In this document: positions 26,543 through 36,112 of the stretch, piece by piece
Position numbering within the stretch: position 1 is the stretch's first letter
Layout: each line of letters opens with the position of its first letter
NCBI RefSeq assembly: GCF_003206135.1
Contig: NZ_PZJT01000009.1
Span: 177,882-241,881, forward strand
Direction: 5' to 3'
DNA: 64,000 nt
Source of the DNA: Salinicola salarius
GTDB lineage: Bacteria > Pseudomonadota > Gammaproteobacteria > Pseudomonadales > Halomonadaceae
Notes under the pieces: generated by a model
Told to the model about the DNA's origin: nothing
Seen by the model: the letters and a program-made list of their open reading frames with translations, nothing else
Databases searched by the model: none
Program-made: the position numbers and the translations under genes

Positions 26543-27112
26543 ATGCAAGCACGACGGGTTGGATGGATGATCGGCGGCGTGGCGCTGCTGCTGGCGTTGC
26601 CGGCGCTGGCGGCCCCGGTCTATCGGCATGTCGATGCCAACGGCAACGTGGTCTATAGCGACGAGCCCGGACAGGGCAACCGGGTCGATCTCAAGCCCAT
26701 TACGGTGGTCGATCCGGCAGAGGTCGAAAGCCGCTCGCGCCCGGCCGAGTCGACGCCGACATCGCCTTCGGCGGTCGACTACGAGCGCTTTGCGATCACC
26801 AGCCCGAGCAATGGCGAGACCCTGCCGACCGGCCAGGGCGGCAACGTTCAGGTGCAATTGGCGATCGAGCCCGAACTGCAGCCGGGCGACCGCGTTCAGC
26901 TCCGGGTCGACGGCAAGGTGAGTCAATCGCCGATGCATACCAGCGTGTTCGCGCTGAGCCAGCTCGAGCGCGGCGAGCACCAGATCCAGGCCGAGCTGCT
27001 GGACGCTCAGGGCCAGGTGCGGCTGTCGACGCCAGCGGTGACGCTCTACGTCCAGCGGGCCAGCGTCAACCTGCCCGCCAATCCCAATAACCCGAATTCG
27101 AATAATCGATAG
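26543..27112 (+). CDS. DUF4124-domain exported protein
   Basis: 189-residue protein with a signal peptide (about residues 1-23, ending ALA) followed by a DUF4124 domain (APVYRHVDANGNVVYSDEPGQG). A central beta-sandwich-like region (ITSPSNGETLPTGQGGNVQVQLAIE) and an Asn/Pro-rich tail (NPNNPNSNNR) follow. The family is common in the envelope of gammaproteobacteria and sits between glnA and ntrB in Pseudomonas and relatives. The role is unknown. GGAGGG precedes the ATG. Confidence 0.88.
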   Translation: MQARRVGWMIGGVALLLALPALAAPVYRHVDANGNVVYSDEPGQGNRVDLKPITVVDPAEVESRSRPAESTPTSPSAVDYERFAITSPSNGETLPTGQGGNVQVQLAIEPELQPGDRVQLRVDGKVSQSPMHTSVFALSQLERGEHQIQAELLDAQGQVRLSTPAVTLYVQRASVNLPANPNNPNSNNR

Positions 27113-27241
27113 GCAGCGATTTGAGAATTGCACCATTTTGGTGAATGAAGGCTTGGTTGCTATCGAGCGTTTCCCGGTCCTGAGCGAAATCGGGGAGTGG
27201 CGCGGTTTTTGCACTGTATAAGCACATACCGGATCACCACG

Positions 27242-28297
27242 ATGGAACGACGCATGTATCAACGTTTGCTGGAGCACTTGACGACCGCCGTCCTGCTACT
27301 CGACGAGCATCTGCACGTGCGCTGGCTCAACCCTGCCGCCGAGGCGCTACTGGCCGCGAGCCGGCCCCGGGTGGTCGGCCATTGGCTGGAGTGCCTGAAC
27401 GGCGAGGACGGCAGCATCCGACAGGTACTGCTCAAGGCGATGCAGGAGTTTCATCCCTACACGCAGCGGGAAGCGGCGATGGTGCTGACCGCCGGGGAAG
27501 TGATCACGGTGGATTTCACCGCGACGCCGATCACCAGCCGCGAACTGCTGCTCGAGATCGAGCCGCGGGATCGGCTATTGCGAATTTCCCGCGAGGAGGC
27601 GCTGATCGCGCGCCAGGAGACGGTCAAGGTGCTGATGCGCGGCCTCGCCCACGAGGTCAAGAATCCACTGGGTGGCATCCGCGGCGCCGCGCAGTTGCTG
27701 GAGCGGGATCTCCCCGATCCGCAGTTGGCCGAATTCACCCGAATCATCGTCGAGGAGGCGGATCGCCTGCGGGATCTGGTCGATCGCATGCTGGGCCCGA
27801 ATACGCTGGTGCACCACGAGCCGCTCAACGTTCACAAGGTGCTGGAGCGGGTGCGGGCGCTGCTCGAGGCGGAGCATCATCAACTGAGCTTCGAGCGCGA
27901 TTACGACCCCAGCATGCCGGATCTGGTCGGCGACGAGCCGCAGTTGATCCAGGCCGTTCTCAATATCGCGCGCAATGCGGTGCAGGCCATGGAGGAGTTC
28001 GGAACGCCCGAGCCGCGCCTGCTGCTGCGTACCCGGGTTCGCCGTCAGTTCACCCTGGGCGCCGAGCGCCACCGGCTGGTGTGTGAAGTCGCGATCGTCG
28101 ACAACGGCCCGGGCATTCCGGAGCACATCCGCGAGACGCTGTTCTTCCCCATGGTCTCCGGTCGCGCCGAGGGTAGCGGCCTGGGATTGTCGATCGCGCA
28201 GTCGATTCTGCATCAGCATCAGGGGTTGATCGAATGCGAATCCCAGCCGGGCGCCACGGAGTTCCGGCTGCTGATCCCGTTCGAGGCGCAGCAGTGA
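27242..28297 (+). CDS. glnL: Nitrogen-regulation sensor kinase NtrB
   Basis: 351-residue cytosolic sensor kinase/phosphatase that sets NtrC phosphorylation according to nitrogen status through PII. A PAS domain occupies about residues 5-105 (LLLDEHLHVRWLNPAAEALL). The H box is RGLAHEVKNPLGGIRGAAQLL with His137, the N box is QAVLNIARNAVQAM, and the G boxes are DNGPGIP and GSGLGLSIAQSIL. The ATG at 27242 is preferred; another Met follows four codons later. Confidence 0.95.
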   Translation: MERRMYQRLLEHLTTAVLLLDEHLHVRWLNPAAEALLAASRPRVVGHWLECLNGEDGSIRQVLLKAMQEFHPYTQREAAMVLTAGEVITVDFTATPITSRELLLEIEPRDRLLRISREEALIARQETVKVLMRGLAHEVKNPLGGIRGAAQLLERDLPDPQLAEFTRIIVEEADRLRDLVDRMLGPNTLVHHEPLNVHKVLERVRALLEAEHHQLSFERDYDPSMPDLVGDEPQLIQAVLNIARNAVQAMEEFGTPEPRLLLRTRVRRQFTLGAERHRLVCEVAIVDNGPGIPEHIRETLFFPMVSGRAEGSGLGLSIAQSILHQHQGLIECESQPGATEFRLLIPFEAQQ

Positions 28298-28365
28298 GAT
28301 CGGCCGCATCCCTTCTTCGTACGCGAGCGCCTCGACCGGGTCGTGCGCGCGGGCCGTTGGCCCAT

Positions 28366-28544
28366 GTTGTCGAGAGTATCGACGTTGTCGAGGGTATCGA
28401 AGCTATCGAGAGTATCGAAGTTATCGAGAGTCCCGAAGTTATCGAGAGTCCCGAAGTTGTCGAGAGTACCGAAGTTGTCGAGAGTACTGAAGTTGTCGAG
28501 AGTACCGAAGTTGTCAGGGTACCGAAGTTATCGAGAGTACCGAA
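28366..28544. repeat. 18-bp minisatellite between ntrB and ntrC (10 copies)
   Basis: Ten tandem copies of an 18-bp unit of type GTTGTCGAGAGTACCGAA, starting at 28366 and then every 18 bp; the ninth copy is one base short. Copies differ at a few fixed positions (G/A at base 4, AT/AC/CC in the middle). The 288-bp ntrB-ntrC gap is largely made of it and no gene is seen there. Confidence 0.95.
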
Positions 28545-28585
28545 GTCGCTGAGAGCGCGATTCACCGTTCTGCTGGAGAACTGCC

Positions 28586-29995
28586 ATGACTGAAGTCGCT
28601 CGTATCGCGATCGTCGATGACGATCGTGCGATTCGCTGGGTTCTGGAAAGGGCACTGGCACAGCCGGACCTGGAAGTGCAATCCTTCGAGCGGGCCGATG
28701 CCGCGCTCGAGTCGATCGAACGCAACCCGCCGGACGTGCTGTTGACCGACATTCGCATGCCGGGGCTCGACGGGCTCGATCTGATGGCAAAAGTCCGCCA
28801 GATGCATCCCGACCTTCCCGTGATCGTGATGACGGCGCACTCCGACCTGGACAGTGCCGTGGCGTCCTATCAGGGGGGCGCGTTCGAATACCTGCCCAAG
28901 CCGTTCGATGTCGACGATGCGCTGGCGCTGGTTCGGCGCGGGGTGGCGCACGCCCGCGAGCGGCGTTCTCCCGCGGCGATGCCGGAGGGTCTGTCCGCCG
29001 AGATCATCGGTGAAGCGCCGGCGATGCAGGAGGTGTTCCGGGCGATCGGCCGGCTGTCGCAGTCGCACATCACGGTGCTGATCAATGGCGAATCGGGCAC
29101 CGGCAAGGAGCGCGTCGCCCAGGCGTTGCACCAGCACAGCCCGCGTAGCGGGCACCCGTTCATCGCGCTCAACATGGCCGCGATCCCCAAGGATCTGATG
29201 GAATCCGAGCTGTTCGGCCACGAAAAGGGCGCGTTCACCGGCGCTGCCGCCCAGCGTCGCGGGCGTTTCGAGCAGGCCGATGGCGGCACGCTGTTCCTGG
29301 ACGAGATCGGCGACATGCCCGCCGATACCCAGACGCGCCTGCTGCGCGTGCTGGCGGATGGCGAATTCTACCGGGTCGGCGGGCACGTGCCGGTCAAGGT
29401 GGATGTGCGGATCATTGCCGCGACGCACCAGAACCTGGAAAAGCTGGTGACGGAAGGGCGCTTCCGTGAGGATCTGTTCCACCGGCTCAACGTGATTCGC
29501 GTTCATCTGCCCCGGCTGTCGGAGCGCCGCGAGGACATTCCGCGCCTGGCCCAGCACTTTCTCGCCGAGGCCGCCAAGGAACTCTCCGCCGAGTCCAAGG
29601 TGCTGACCAAGGAGGCCGAGACGCATTTGACACGCCTACCCTGGCCCGGCAACGTTCGACAGCTGGAAAACACCTGTCGCTGGCTTACCGTGATGGCGTC
29701 CGGTCGCGAGGTGCTGGTCGACGATCTGCCGCCGGAGCTGCGCGAACTCGAAGGCAACGAGACGCCGAGCGGCGACTGGCGCAACGCGTTCCGCGAGTGG
29801 GCCGATCGGGCATTGGCCTCGGGGCATACGCACCTGCTCGAAGAGGCGGTGCCGGATTTCGAGCGCATCCTGATCGAGACCGCCCTGAAGCACACCGGCG
29901 GACGCAAGGGCGAGGCTGCCGAACTGCTGGGCTGGGGGCGCAACACGCTGACGCGCAAGGTCAAGGTGCTGTTGCCGGCACTGGCCGACGAATAG
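28586..29995 (+). CDS. glnG: Nitrogen-regulation response regulator NtrC
   Basis: 469-residue sigma-54 activator. The receiver domain has DDD at 11-13 and the phosphoacceptor Asp55 in [13 protein letters not shown]. The AAA+ domain has Walker A GESGTGKE, the sigma-54 contact loop EKGAFTGA, Walker [14 protein letters not shown], and [12 protein letters not shown]. The C-terminal Fis-type HTH is [27 protein letters not shown] precedes the ATG. It should act on the enhancer sites found upstream of glnA. Confidence 0.97.
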   Translation: MTEVARIAIVDDDRAIRWVLERALAQPDLEVQSFERADAALESIERNPPDVLLTDIRMPGLDGLDLMAKVRQMHPDLPVIVMTAHSDLDSAVASYQGGAFEYLPKPFDVDDALALVRRGVAHARERRSPAAMPEGLSAEIIGEAPAMQEVFRAIGRLSQSHITVLINGESGTGKERVAQALHQHSPRSGHPFIALNMAAIPKDLMESELFGHEKGAFTGAAAQRRGRFEQADGGTLFLDEIGDMPADTQTRLLRVLADGEFYRVGGHVPVKVDVRIIAATHQNLEKLVTEGRFREDLFHRLNVIRVHLPRLSERREDIPRLAQHFLAEAAKELSAESKVLTKEAETHLTRLPWPGNVRQLENTCRWLTVMASGREVLVDDLPPELRELEGNETPSGDWRNAFREWADRALASGHTHLLEEAVPDFERILIETALKHTGGRKGEAAELLGWGRNTLTRKVKVLLPALADE

Positions 29996-30082
29996 CCCGG
30001 TGGGCATCGGGCATGGCCGGGGGTTGTAGCAAGGCCGCAGCCGGCACGGCCGTGATCAAACGACATCAATGTGGGAAGTTCC

Positions 30083-31825
30083 ATGTTCGACTCGACCCAA
30101 TGGTGGCGTGGCAGCGTCATCTACCAGATCTATCCACGAAGCTTCATGGATGCGCGCGGCGACGGCATCGGCGATCTTCCCGGTATCACCGCCAAGCTGG
30201 ACTACGTGGCCGAACTGGGCGTCGATGCGATCTGGATTTCACCGTTCTTTCCGTCGCCGATGAAGGATTTCGGCTACGACGTGACCGACTATCGCGGCGT
30301 CGACCCGATGTTCGGCGCCTTTCACGATTTCCAGATGCTGCTCGAGCGCGCCCACGGTCTGGGACTGAAAGTGATCATCGACCTGGTGCTGAGCCATACC
30401 TCCGATCAGCACCACTGGTTTCTGCAAAGCCGAAGTTCCCGCGACAATCAGCGCGCCGACTGGTACGTCTGGGCCGATCCCAAGCCCGACGGCACGGCGC
30501 CGAACAACTGGCTGTCGTTCTTCAGCGGCAGCGCCTGGACCTTCGATAGCCGGCGACGCCAGTACTACCTGCACAATTTCCTGTCCTGCCAGCCGGATCT
30601 CAACTTCCACAACCCGGCGGTGCGCAAGGAGCAGCTCGACAACGCCCGTTTCTGGCTCGATCTCGGCGTCGACGGCTTCCGGCTGGATACCTCGAACTTC
30701 TACTTCCACAGCCTGGGGCTGCAGGACAATCCGGCGCTGGGCAGCGGTGAGCTGAAGACCCCTAGCGTGCCGGCATCGAACCCCTATTCGATGCAACGCC
30801 ATCAATTCGACATCAGCCAGCCGGAGAACATCGGGTTCCTGAACGAACTGCGCGCGCTGATGGACGAGTATCCCGGCACCATGACGGTGGGGGAGATCTC
30901 CGACGACCGGCCGCTGGAACGCATGGTCGAGTACACCATCGGTAATGACCGGCTGCACATGGCGTATACCTTCGATCTGTTCGATGCCGAATTCAGCGCC
31001 CAGCGACTTCGCGACATCATCGAGCATTTCCAGTATTACGCGGGCGATGCCTGGCCCTGCTGGGCGCTCTCCAACCATGACGTCATGCGCGTCGTGTCGC
31101 GCTGGACCGAGCACGAGAACCTGGAGCAGCACGGGCCGCTGGTGGCCAAGGTCGCCACGGTCATGCTCTGCTCGCTCTATGGCAGCATCTGTCTCTATCA
31201 GGGCGAGGAACTGGGATTACCGGAAGCGGACGTGCCCTACGAGCGGCTGGTCGATCCGTATGGGCTGGCGCTGTGGCCGGATTACAAGGGGCGTGACGGC
31301 TGCCGCACACCGATGCCGTGGACGAGCGGCGAATACGGTGGCTTCACGTCGGTGGAGCCGTGGTTGCCGGTGGATGGACATCATCGCCAACTGTCGGTCG
31401 AGAAGCAGCACACCGATGCGGAAAGCACCCTGAACGTGACGCGTCAGTTCCTGCATTGGCGCAAGTCTCAATCGGCGATGGTCGACGGCACGCTAATCCT
31501 GAGCGACTTCGACGACGAGCTGCTGGGCTGGCTGCGGGTCTCTCACGACCAGGCGATCCTGGCGGTCTTCAATCTCACCGATGAATCGCGTTTCACCAGT
31601 CTGCCGGCCGGTGCCGGCGAGATCGTCTATCAGGCCGGGTTCACGGCGCACCTGGGCGAGGACGGGCTGACGCTACCGCCCTTTCAGGCGGCGTTCGTAC
31701 ATATCGACCGGGAGAGCATCGATCCCAGGGCGCTGATCGAGCAGGAGCCCGATCCCGAGCGGAAGGGCTTCCTCAGCCGTCTGCTGGGGTCGCTCATCCG
31801 CCACGACGAAAGCGAGCCCCGCTAG
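30083..31825 (+). CDS. GH13 alpha-glucosidase (Halomonas HaG-like)
   Basis: 580-residue cytosolic alpha-glucosidase/transglucosidase of GH13, most like the subfamily that includes the Halomonas alpha-glucosidase. Conserved regions are DLVLSHTSDQHHWF, GVDGFRLDTSNF (nucleophile Asp), MTVGEISDD (acid/base Glu) and ALSNHDVMR (stabilising Asp). The N-terminus is WWRGSVIYQIYPRSFMD. It likely hydrolyses maltose or other small alpha-glucosides or transfers glucose to alcohols. The ATG at 30083 fits the family start; a GTG lies four codons earlier. The C-terminus is extended by ~40 residues rich in Glu/Arg. Confidence 0.92.
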   Translation: MFDSTQWWRGSVIYQIYPRSFMDARGDGIGDLPGITAKLDYVAELGVDAIWISPFFPSPMKDFGYDVTDYRGVDPMFGAFHDFQMLLERAHGLGLKVIIDLVLSHTSDQHHWFLQSRSSRDNQRADWYVWADPKPDGTAPNNWLSFFSGSAWTFDSRRRQYYLHNFLSCQPDLNFHNPAVRKEQLDNARFWLDLGVDGFRLDTSNFYFHSLGLQDNPALGSGELKTPSVPASNPYSMQRHQFDISQPENIGFLNELRALMDEYPGTMTVGEISDDRPLERMVEYTIGNDRLHMAYTFDLFDAEFSAQRLRDIIEHFQYYAGDAWPCWALSNHDVMRVVSRWTEHENLEQHGPLVAKVATVMLCSLYGSICLYQGEELGLPEADVPYERLVDPYGLALWPDYKGRDGCRTPMPWTSGEYGGFTSVEPWLPVDGHHRQLSVEKQHTDAESTLNVTRQFLHWRKSQSAMVDGTLILSDFDDELLGWLRVSHDQAILAVFNLTDESRFTSLPAGAGEIVYQAGFTAHLGEDGLTLPPFQAAFVHIDRESIDPRALIEQEPDPERKGFLSRLLGSLIRHDESEPR

Positions 31826-31830
31826 CCGGC

Positions 31831-31869
31831 GGCCCTGCCGGGGAGACGCCATGTTTCCCCGGCAGGGCC
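31831..31869. terminator. Long perfect hairpin between convergent genes
   Basis: GGCCCTGCCGGGGA (31831-31844) and TCCCCGGCAGGGCC (31856-31869) form a 14-bp perfect stem. There is no T run on either side. Its position, between the ends of the glucosidase and MetE-like genes, suggests a shared terminator. Confidence 0.7.
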
Positions 31870-31883
31870 GATCTTCCGGGCTT

Positions 31884-32996
31884 TCAGCCCTGGCCCCAGT
31901 AGGCGTTGGCGATCTCCAGCGTCAGCCGGATCTTTTCCCACTGCGCCTGCTCGGCGAGGTTGTTGCCTTCTTCGGTGGAGGCGAAGCCGCATTGCGGGCT
32001 CAGGCAGAGCTGCTGCTTGTCGACGAACTGCCTAGCCTCGTCGAGACGCGCCCGGACGGCCTGCGGGTCTTCGAGTTCGCCCACCTTGGTGGTGATCAGG
32101 CCGAGCACCGCCTGCTGGTGGCCTTCCGGAATGAAGCGCAGCGGATCGAAGCTGCCGGCACGATCACTGTCGTACTCGAGGAACCAGGCATCCACGCCGA
32201 CCTTGCCGAACAGCGTCTCCGCCACCGGCTCGTAGCCACCTTCGCTGATCCAGGTCGAGCGGAAGTTGCCGCGGCAGACATGGAGCGAGACGTAGAGGTC
32301 GTCCGGCTTGTCGGCCAGGGCGTGATTGATCATCTCGGCATAGATCGCCTGCAACTGGTCCGGGTCGTCGCCGCGATCCCGCGCGGCCTGCAGCTCCTTC
32401 TCGGAGCAGAGATAAGCCCAGACGGTGTCGTCCAGCTGCAAATAGCGGCAGCCGGCGTCATAGAATGCGCGAATGGTATCGCGATAGGCGTCGGCGGTAT
32501 CGGCGAAGAAGGCATCCAGACTGGGATAGACGCCGCTGTCGATCTTTTTGCGACCGCCACGGAAGTGCAGCACGCTGGGGCTGGGGATCGTCATCTTGGG
32601 CATGACGTTGGCGACGCCGGCCAGATAGCGGAAATGATCCAGCATCGGATGTTCGGGGTTGAAGCCGACCTTGCCGTCGACGCGGATCTGCTTGGCACTC
32701 GTCTGCACGCCCTGGAACTGGATGCCCTGCTCGCCCTGGTATCCCGTGACGCCATCGAGCTCTTCGAGGAAATCGAAGTGCCACCAGGCACGGCGGAATT
32801 CGCCGTCGGTCACCACCTGAAGACCGGCGGCTTCCTGCTGTTCGACCACGCGACGAATCTCCTCATCCTCGATCTTTTCAAGTACCGAGGCGTCGATGGC
32901 GCCGCGCTGAAACTGGACGCGGGCTTCCTTCAGTGCGGCCGGGCGCAGAAAGCTGCCGACGATATCGGCTCGGAATGGGGGATGCGTTTGCGACAT
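31884..32996 (-). CDS. MetE-like homocysteine/methionine synthase C-terminal-domain protein
   Basis: 370-residue single-domain UROD/MetE-like protein of the group annotated as 5-methyltetrahydropteroyltriglutamate-homocysteine S-methyltransferase (YxjG/YxjH-like). Conserved: FRADIVGSFLRP, VVTDGEFRRAWWHFDF, YLQLDDTVWAYLC, the zinc ligands His and Cys in SLHVCRGN, and the final Cys in LCLSPQCGFAS. It lacks the N-terminal half of full MetE, so its methyl donor may not be polyglutamyl folate. The ATG at 32996 is preceded by AAAGGA. Confidence 0.87.
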   Translation of the reverse strand: MSQTHPPFRADIVGSFLRPAALKEARVQFQRGAIDASVLEKIEDEEIRRVVEQQEAAGLQVVTDGEFRRAWWHFDFLEELDGVTGYQGEQGIQFQGVQTSAKQIRVDGKVGFNPEHPMLDHFRYLAGVANVMPKMTIPSPSVLHFRGGRKKIDSGVYPSLDAFFADTADAYRDTIRAFYDAGCRYLQLDDTVWAYLCSEKELQAARDRGDDPDQLQAIYAEMINHALADKPDDLYVSLHVCRGNFRSTWISEGGYEPVAETLFGKVGVDAWFLEYDSDRAGSFDPLRFIPEGHQQAVLGLITTKVGELEDPQAVRARLDEARQFVDKQQLCLSPQCGFASTEEGNNLAEQAQWEKIRLTLEIANAYWGQG

Positions 32997-33353
32997 GAGG
33001 TTTCCTTTCGAGAGGCGCCGACCCGATGGTGGCACGTGGATCCAATAACGATACTGAGGCCGCTAATGATGCGGGTTGGAGGGGATTTCGGCCAATGAAG
33101 CGCGCTCACGATCATCATGCATGGCATTCATCGATCGTCAGGCGGCGCCCCGGTACCAGCGTCGTTTCTCCAACTTTAGTGGTAGGATTGTCGGTCCGCG
33201 CCGATGCCTTCATCGCGGTTTCATCGGCTATCGGCGGGCGCCCGAGTGTGCCAAGGGCGAAAGCATCGCCTTCATGAAAACCATGTTTCCCGGGTGAAAG
33301 AAAGGTCCCTAGGGAAGCAAAGCCCGCAAGGGTGATAGAGATAGGAGTGTTTC
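32997..33353. other. Intergenic region without recognisable gene
   Basis: A 357-bp divergent region holding the promoters of the MetE-like and lyase genes. The stretch before the lyase (33298-33350, AAGGTCCCTAGGG ... GCCCGCAAGGGT) can fold into small hairpins, but I cannot match it to a known riboswitch. Short open frames here show no coding character. Confidence 0.6.
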
Positions 33354-34217
33354 GTGACAACCCCCTCGCAACACGATTTGCGTAACGCGTTCCGCAAGCT
33401 GCTGGCCAGCGACGCGTGCTACTACACGGCGTCGGTCTTCGATCCGATGTCGGCTCGTATCGCCGCCGATCTCGATTTCGAAGTCGGCATTCTCGGGGGC
33501 TCGGTCGCCTCGCTGCAGGTACTGGCAGCACCGGACTTCGCCTTGATCACGCTGAGCGAGTTCGTCGAGCAGGCGACCCGCATCGGCCGCGTGGCCCGCC
33601 TGCCGGTGATCGCCGATGCCGATCACGGCTACGGCAATGCGCTCAACGTGATGCGCACGATCACCGAGCTCGAGCGGGCCGGCGTGGCGGCGTTGACCAT
33701 CGAGGACACGCTGCTGCCGGCGCAGTATGGCCACAAGTCGACCGATCTGATTCCGGTCGAAGAGGGCGTCGGCAAGATGCGTGCGGCACTCGAGGCGCGT
33801 ATCGATCCCGCCATGTCGATCATCGCGCGCACCCATGCCGGCCAGCTCGACGACGATGCCGCCATTGCGCGCATTCGTGCCTACCAGGCCGCCGGTGTCG
33901 ATGCCATCTGTCTGGTCGGCGTGCGGGATTTCGAGCATCTGGAAAAGCTCGCCGCACCGCTGACGGTGCCCTTGATGCTGGTCACCTACGACAACCCGGC
34001 GCTGCGCGACCGCGAACGGTTGGCGAGGCTCGGCGTACGTATCGTCGTCAACGGCCACGCGGCCTACTTCGCGGCGATCAAGGCGACCTACGACTGCCTG
34101 CGCGAGCAACGCAACATCGCCACCAACGATCTGGATGCCTCGCAGCTGTCGACGCGTTATTCGACGCTCGATGAGTATCGGATCTGGGCGCGCGAGTACA
34201 TGGACGTCAAAGAATAG
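33354..34217 (+). CDS. Oxaloacetate decarboxylase-like enzyme (PEP mutase/isocitrate lyase superfamily)
   Basis: 287-residue TIM-barrel enzyme of the isocitrate lyase/PEP mutase superfamily, closest in look to the Pseudomonas oxaloacetate decarboxylase group. Metal/substrate motifs are [16 protein letters not shown] (Asp-x-Asp metal site) and [13 protein letters not shown]; the flexible-loop KKCGHxxxK of lyases is replaced by [18 protein letters not shown]. It decarboxylates oxaloacetate or a related 2-oxo diacid, the substrate being inferred. Start GTG at 33354 with AGGAG upstream. Confidence 0.86.
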   Translation: MTTPSQHDLRNAFRKLLASDACYYTASVFDPMSARIAADLDFEVGILGGSVASLQVLAAPDFALITLSEFVEQATRIGRVARLPVIADADHGYGNALNVMRTITELERAGVAALTIEDTLLPAQYGHKSTDLIPVEEGVGKMRAALEARIDPAMSIIARTHAGQLDDDAAIARIRAYQAAGVDAICLVGVRDFEHLEKLAAPLTVPLMLVTYDNPALRDRERLARLGVRIVVNGHAAYFAAIKATYDCLREQRNIATNDLDASQLSTRYSTLDEYRIWAREYMDVKE

Positions 34218-34250
34218 CTACGAGCTACGAGCTACGAGCCAAGAGCCAAG
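34216..34250. repeat. Heptamer repeats (AGCTACG)3(AGCCAAG)2
   Basis: Three copies of AGCTACG directly followed by two of the related AGCCAAG, starting at the lyase stop codon. The change of unit within one array suggests a decaying heptamer repeat. Confidence 0.85.
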
Positions 34251-34323
34251 AGCAGGGATGATGGGCCGCAAGCCGGGCGTGGATGCTTTTCTTTCCGCGA
34301 CCCGGGCGGCATCCTAGTCGGTT

Positions 34324-34407
34324 CGAAGCCCGAAGCCCGAAGCCCGAAGCCCGAAGCCCGAAGCCCGAAGCCCGAAGCCCGAAGCCCGAAGCCCTAAGCC
34401 CGAAGCT
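34324..34407. repeat. Heptamer tandem repeat (CGAAGCC)10-12
   Basis: Ten perfect copies of CGAAGCC (34324-34393) plus two variants (CTAAGCC, CGAAGCT) end 26 bp before the dgt ATG. On the minus strand the unit is GGCTTCG. Confidence 0.95.
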
Positions 34408-34432
34408 GCCTTTACTGTCAACGGAGACCAAG

Positions 34433-35767
34433 ATGACCACCATGCAATGGGAGCGCCTGCTCGATCCCGTCCGTCTGCACGATGCCCGGACTTCGCGTGG
34501 TGAAATCGGTCGTAGCCCTTTCCACAAGGACTACGATCGTATCGTCTTCTCCGGCTCCTTCCGCCGGCTCGGGCGCAAGACCCAGGTTCACCCGCTGACC
34601 GACAACGATCATATCCATACCCGGTTGACGCATTCGATCGAGGTGGGCTGCGTCGGCCGCAGCCTGGGGATGATCGTCGGCGAGCAGCTGCGCGACAGCC
34701 TGCCGGGCTGGGTGACCCCCGCTGATCTCGGCGTGATCGTCCAGGCGGCCTGCCTGGGGCACGATATCGGCAATCCGCCGTTCGGCCACGCCGGCGAGTA
34801 CGCGATACGAGACTGGTTCAAATGGGCCGAGCTGCAGGGCAGTGGCCTGCTGGAAGGGCTCGACGACGCGCAGCGCCGCGACCTGCTGACCTACGAGGGT
34901 AACGCCCAGGGTTTCCGGGTCGTGACCCAGATCGAGTACAACCAGTTTCGGGGCGGCATGCGGCTCTCCGCCGCGACGCTGGGCACCCTGCTCAAGTACC
35001 CGTGGACGGTCGAGCACGGTGGCCAGATGGGCAAGTTCGGTTGCTACCAGTCCGAGAAGCAGCTACTGGTCGAGGTGACCGAGCGTCTGGGGCTGAAGGC
35101 GGTCGACGAGTCGAAGTGGTGTCGGCATCCGCTGGCCTACCTGGTCGAGGCCGCGGACGATATCTGCTATGCGCTGCTCGATCTGGAGGATGGTCTGGAA
35201 ATGGGCATCCTGCGCTACGAGGAAGTGGCGCAGGTGCTGTTGCAGATCGCCGGCGAGCCGCCAGCCGGCTACGAGCAGATGGCCGCCGATGGTGTCTCCC
35301 AGCGTCGGCGTATCGCGGCGCTGCGGGGGGCGGCGATGGAGCGGGCGGTCAACGAGGTCGGGGATGTCTTCGTCCAGCACGAAAGGGCGCTGCTCAATGG
35401 CACGCTGAACGATGATCTGCTCGAGCTGTGCCACCCGGACCTGACCTGGGGCGTCTCCTCGGCCAAGCAACTGGCCCGCGAGCGCATCTTCCAGAACGAG
35501 CGCAAGGCCAAGCTCGAGATCGGCGCCTACACCACGCTCGGCATCCTGCTCGAGGCATTCATCGGGGCGGCCCACGAGCTGCATCACACCGGCCATTCAT
35601 CCTTCAAGCATCAGCGTGTGCTGGCGCTGATCGGCGAGAATACGCCGAAGCCGAACTGGCCCCTTTACGACAGTTACCGCCGGATGCTCGATTTCATTGG
35701 TGGCATGACCGACCACTATGCCGTCGAGCTCGCTCAGGAGATGGGCGGGCGCCTCAAGGCCGAGTAA
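34433..35767 (+). CDS. dgt: Deoxyguanosinetriphosphate triphosphohydrolase
   Basis: 444-residue HD-domain hydrolase that cleaves dGTP to deoxyguanosine and triphosphate. HD metal ligands are seen in [15 protein letters not shown] and [16 protein letters not shown]. The dGTPase family segments [15 protein letters not shown] and [23 protein letters not shown] are present. The ATG at 34433 has GGAG upstream. The longer open frame to 34283 translates the heptamer array (SPKPEAR repeats) and is not used. Role: dNTP pool balance. Confidence 0.93.
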   Translation: MTTMQWERLLDPVRLHDARTSRGEIGRSPFHKDYDRIVFSGSFRRLGRKTQVHPLTDNDHIHTRLTHSIEVGCVGRSLGMIVGEQLRDSLPGWVTPADLGVIVQAACLGHDIGNPPFGHAGEYAIRDWFKWAELQGSGLLEGLDDAQRRDLLTYEGNAQGFRVVTQIEYNQFRGGMRLSAATLGTLLKYPWTVEHGGQMGKFGCYQSEKQLLVEVTERLGLKAVDESKWCRHPLAYLVEAADDICYALLDLEDGLEMGILRYEEVAQVLLQIAGEPPAGYEQMAADGVSQRRRIAALRGAAMERAVNEVGDVFVQHERALLNGTLNDDLLELCHPDLTWGVSSAKQLARERIFQNERKAKLEIGAYTTLGILLEAFIGAAHELHHTGHSSFKHQRVLALIGENTPKPNWPLYDSYRRMLDFIGGMTDHYAVELAQEMGGRLKAE

Positions 35768-35943
35768 GTCCGCGTTCTCTTTCAACTCCTTTTCCCTTTC
35801 CCTTCCCTTTTGCTTCCCTTTTGCTTCCCGCTGCGACGTCGGATCCGTATCCGGCGTCGTCGCTTTCGGTGCTCTGGCCCTCGCGGCTGCTCGAGAGTCT
35901 GACGGTGTGGCTGTTGAAAGTTGATTCATAACGCCGTATTTTA

Positions 35944-35957
35944 ATTGAACGATCAAT
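35944..35957. promoter_or_regulatory. BetI-like palindrome
   Basis: ATTGAACGATCAAT has arms ATTGA and TCAAT spaced by four bases, similar to operators of the choline-responsive TetR repressor BetI. It lies in an AT-rich segment 560 bp before a betaine/choline-type carrier gene. No betI, betA or betB is in the window, so the assignment is tentative. Confidence 0.4.
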
Positions 35958-36062
35958 CAATAAAAATCACGTCATCGGTAGCGTCGTCGATACCGAATGG
36001 CGCCGACGCCAGCGTGCGTCGAAACCGCGTACCAACCTGCCGAGCCTTCGAGAGTTCGATGT

Positions 36063-36112
36063 GAAGGGCTTTGACACGAAGGGCTTTGACACGACACGAA
36101 GCGCTTTGACAC
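36063..36112. repeat. 15-bp direct repeat (three copies)
   Basis: GAAGGGCTTTGACAC occurs at 36063 and 36078, then after five extra bases (GACAC) a variant GAAGCGCTTTGACAC at 36098. Non-coding. Confidence 0.9.

Noticed and set aside
28366..28544. Possible CRISPR array
   Set aside because: Units are contiguous 18-mers without unique spacers, and no cas genes are present.
28234..28593. ORF with repeated EVVEST hexapeptides
   Set aside because: It only translates the 18-bp repeat, starts inside ntrB out of frame, and lacks a ribosome site.
33298..33350. Possible riboswitch ahead of the lyase gene
   Set aside because: Some GCAAAGCC-like text is present, but no known riboswitch consensus could be completed.
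34283..34432. N-terminal extension of dgt with SPKPEAR repeats
   Set aside because: It is the translation of the heptamer array; the ATG at 34433 has a proper ribosome site and fits the family.
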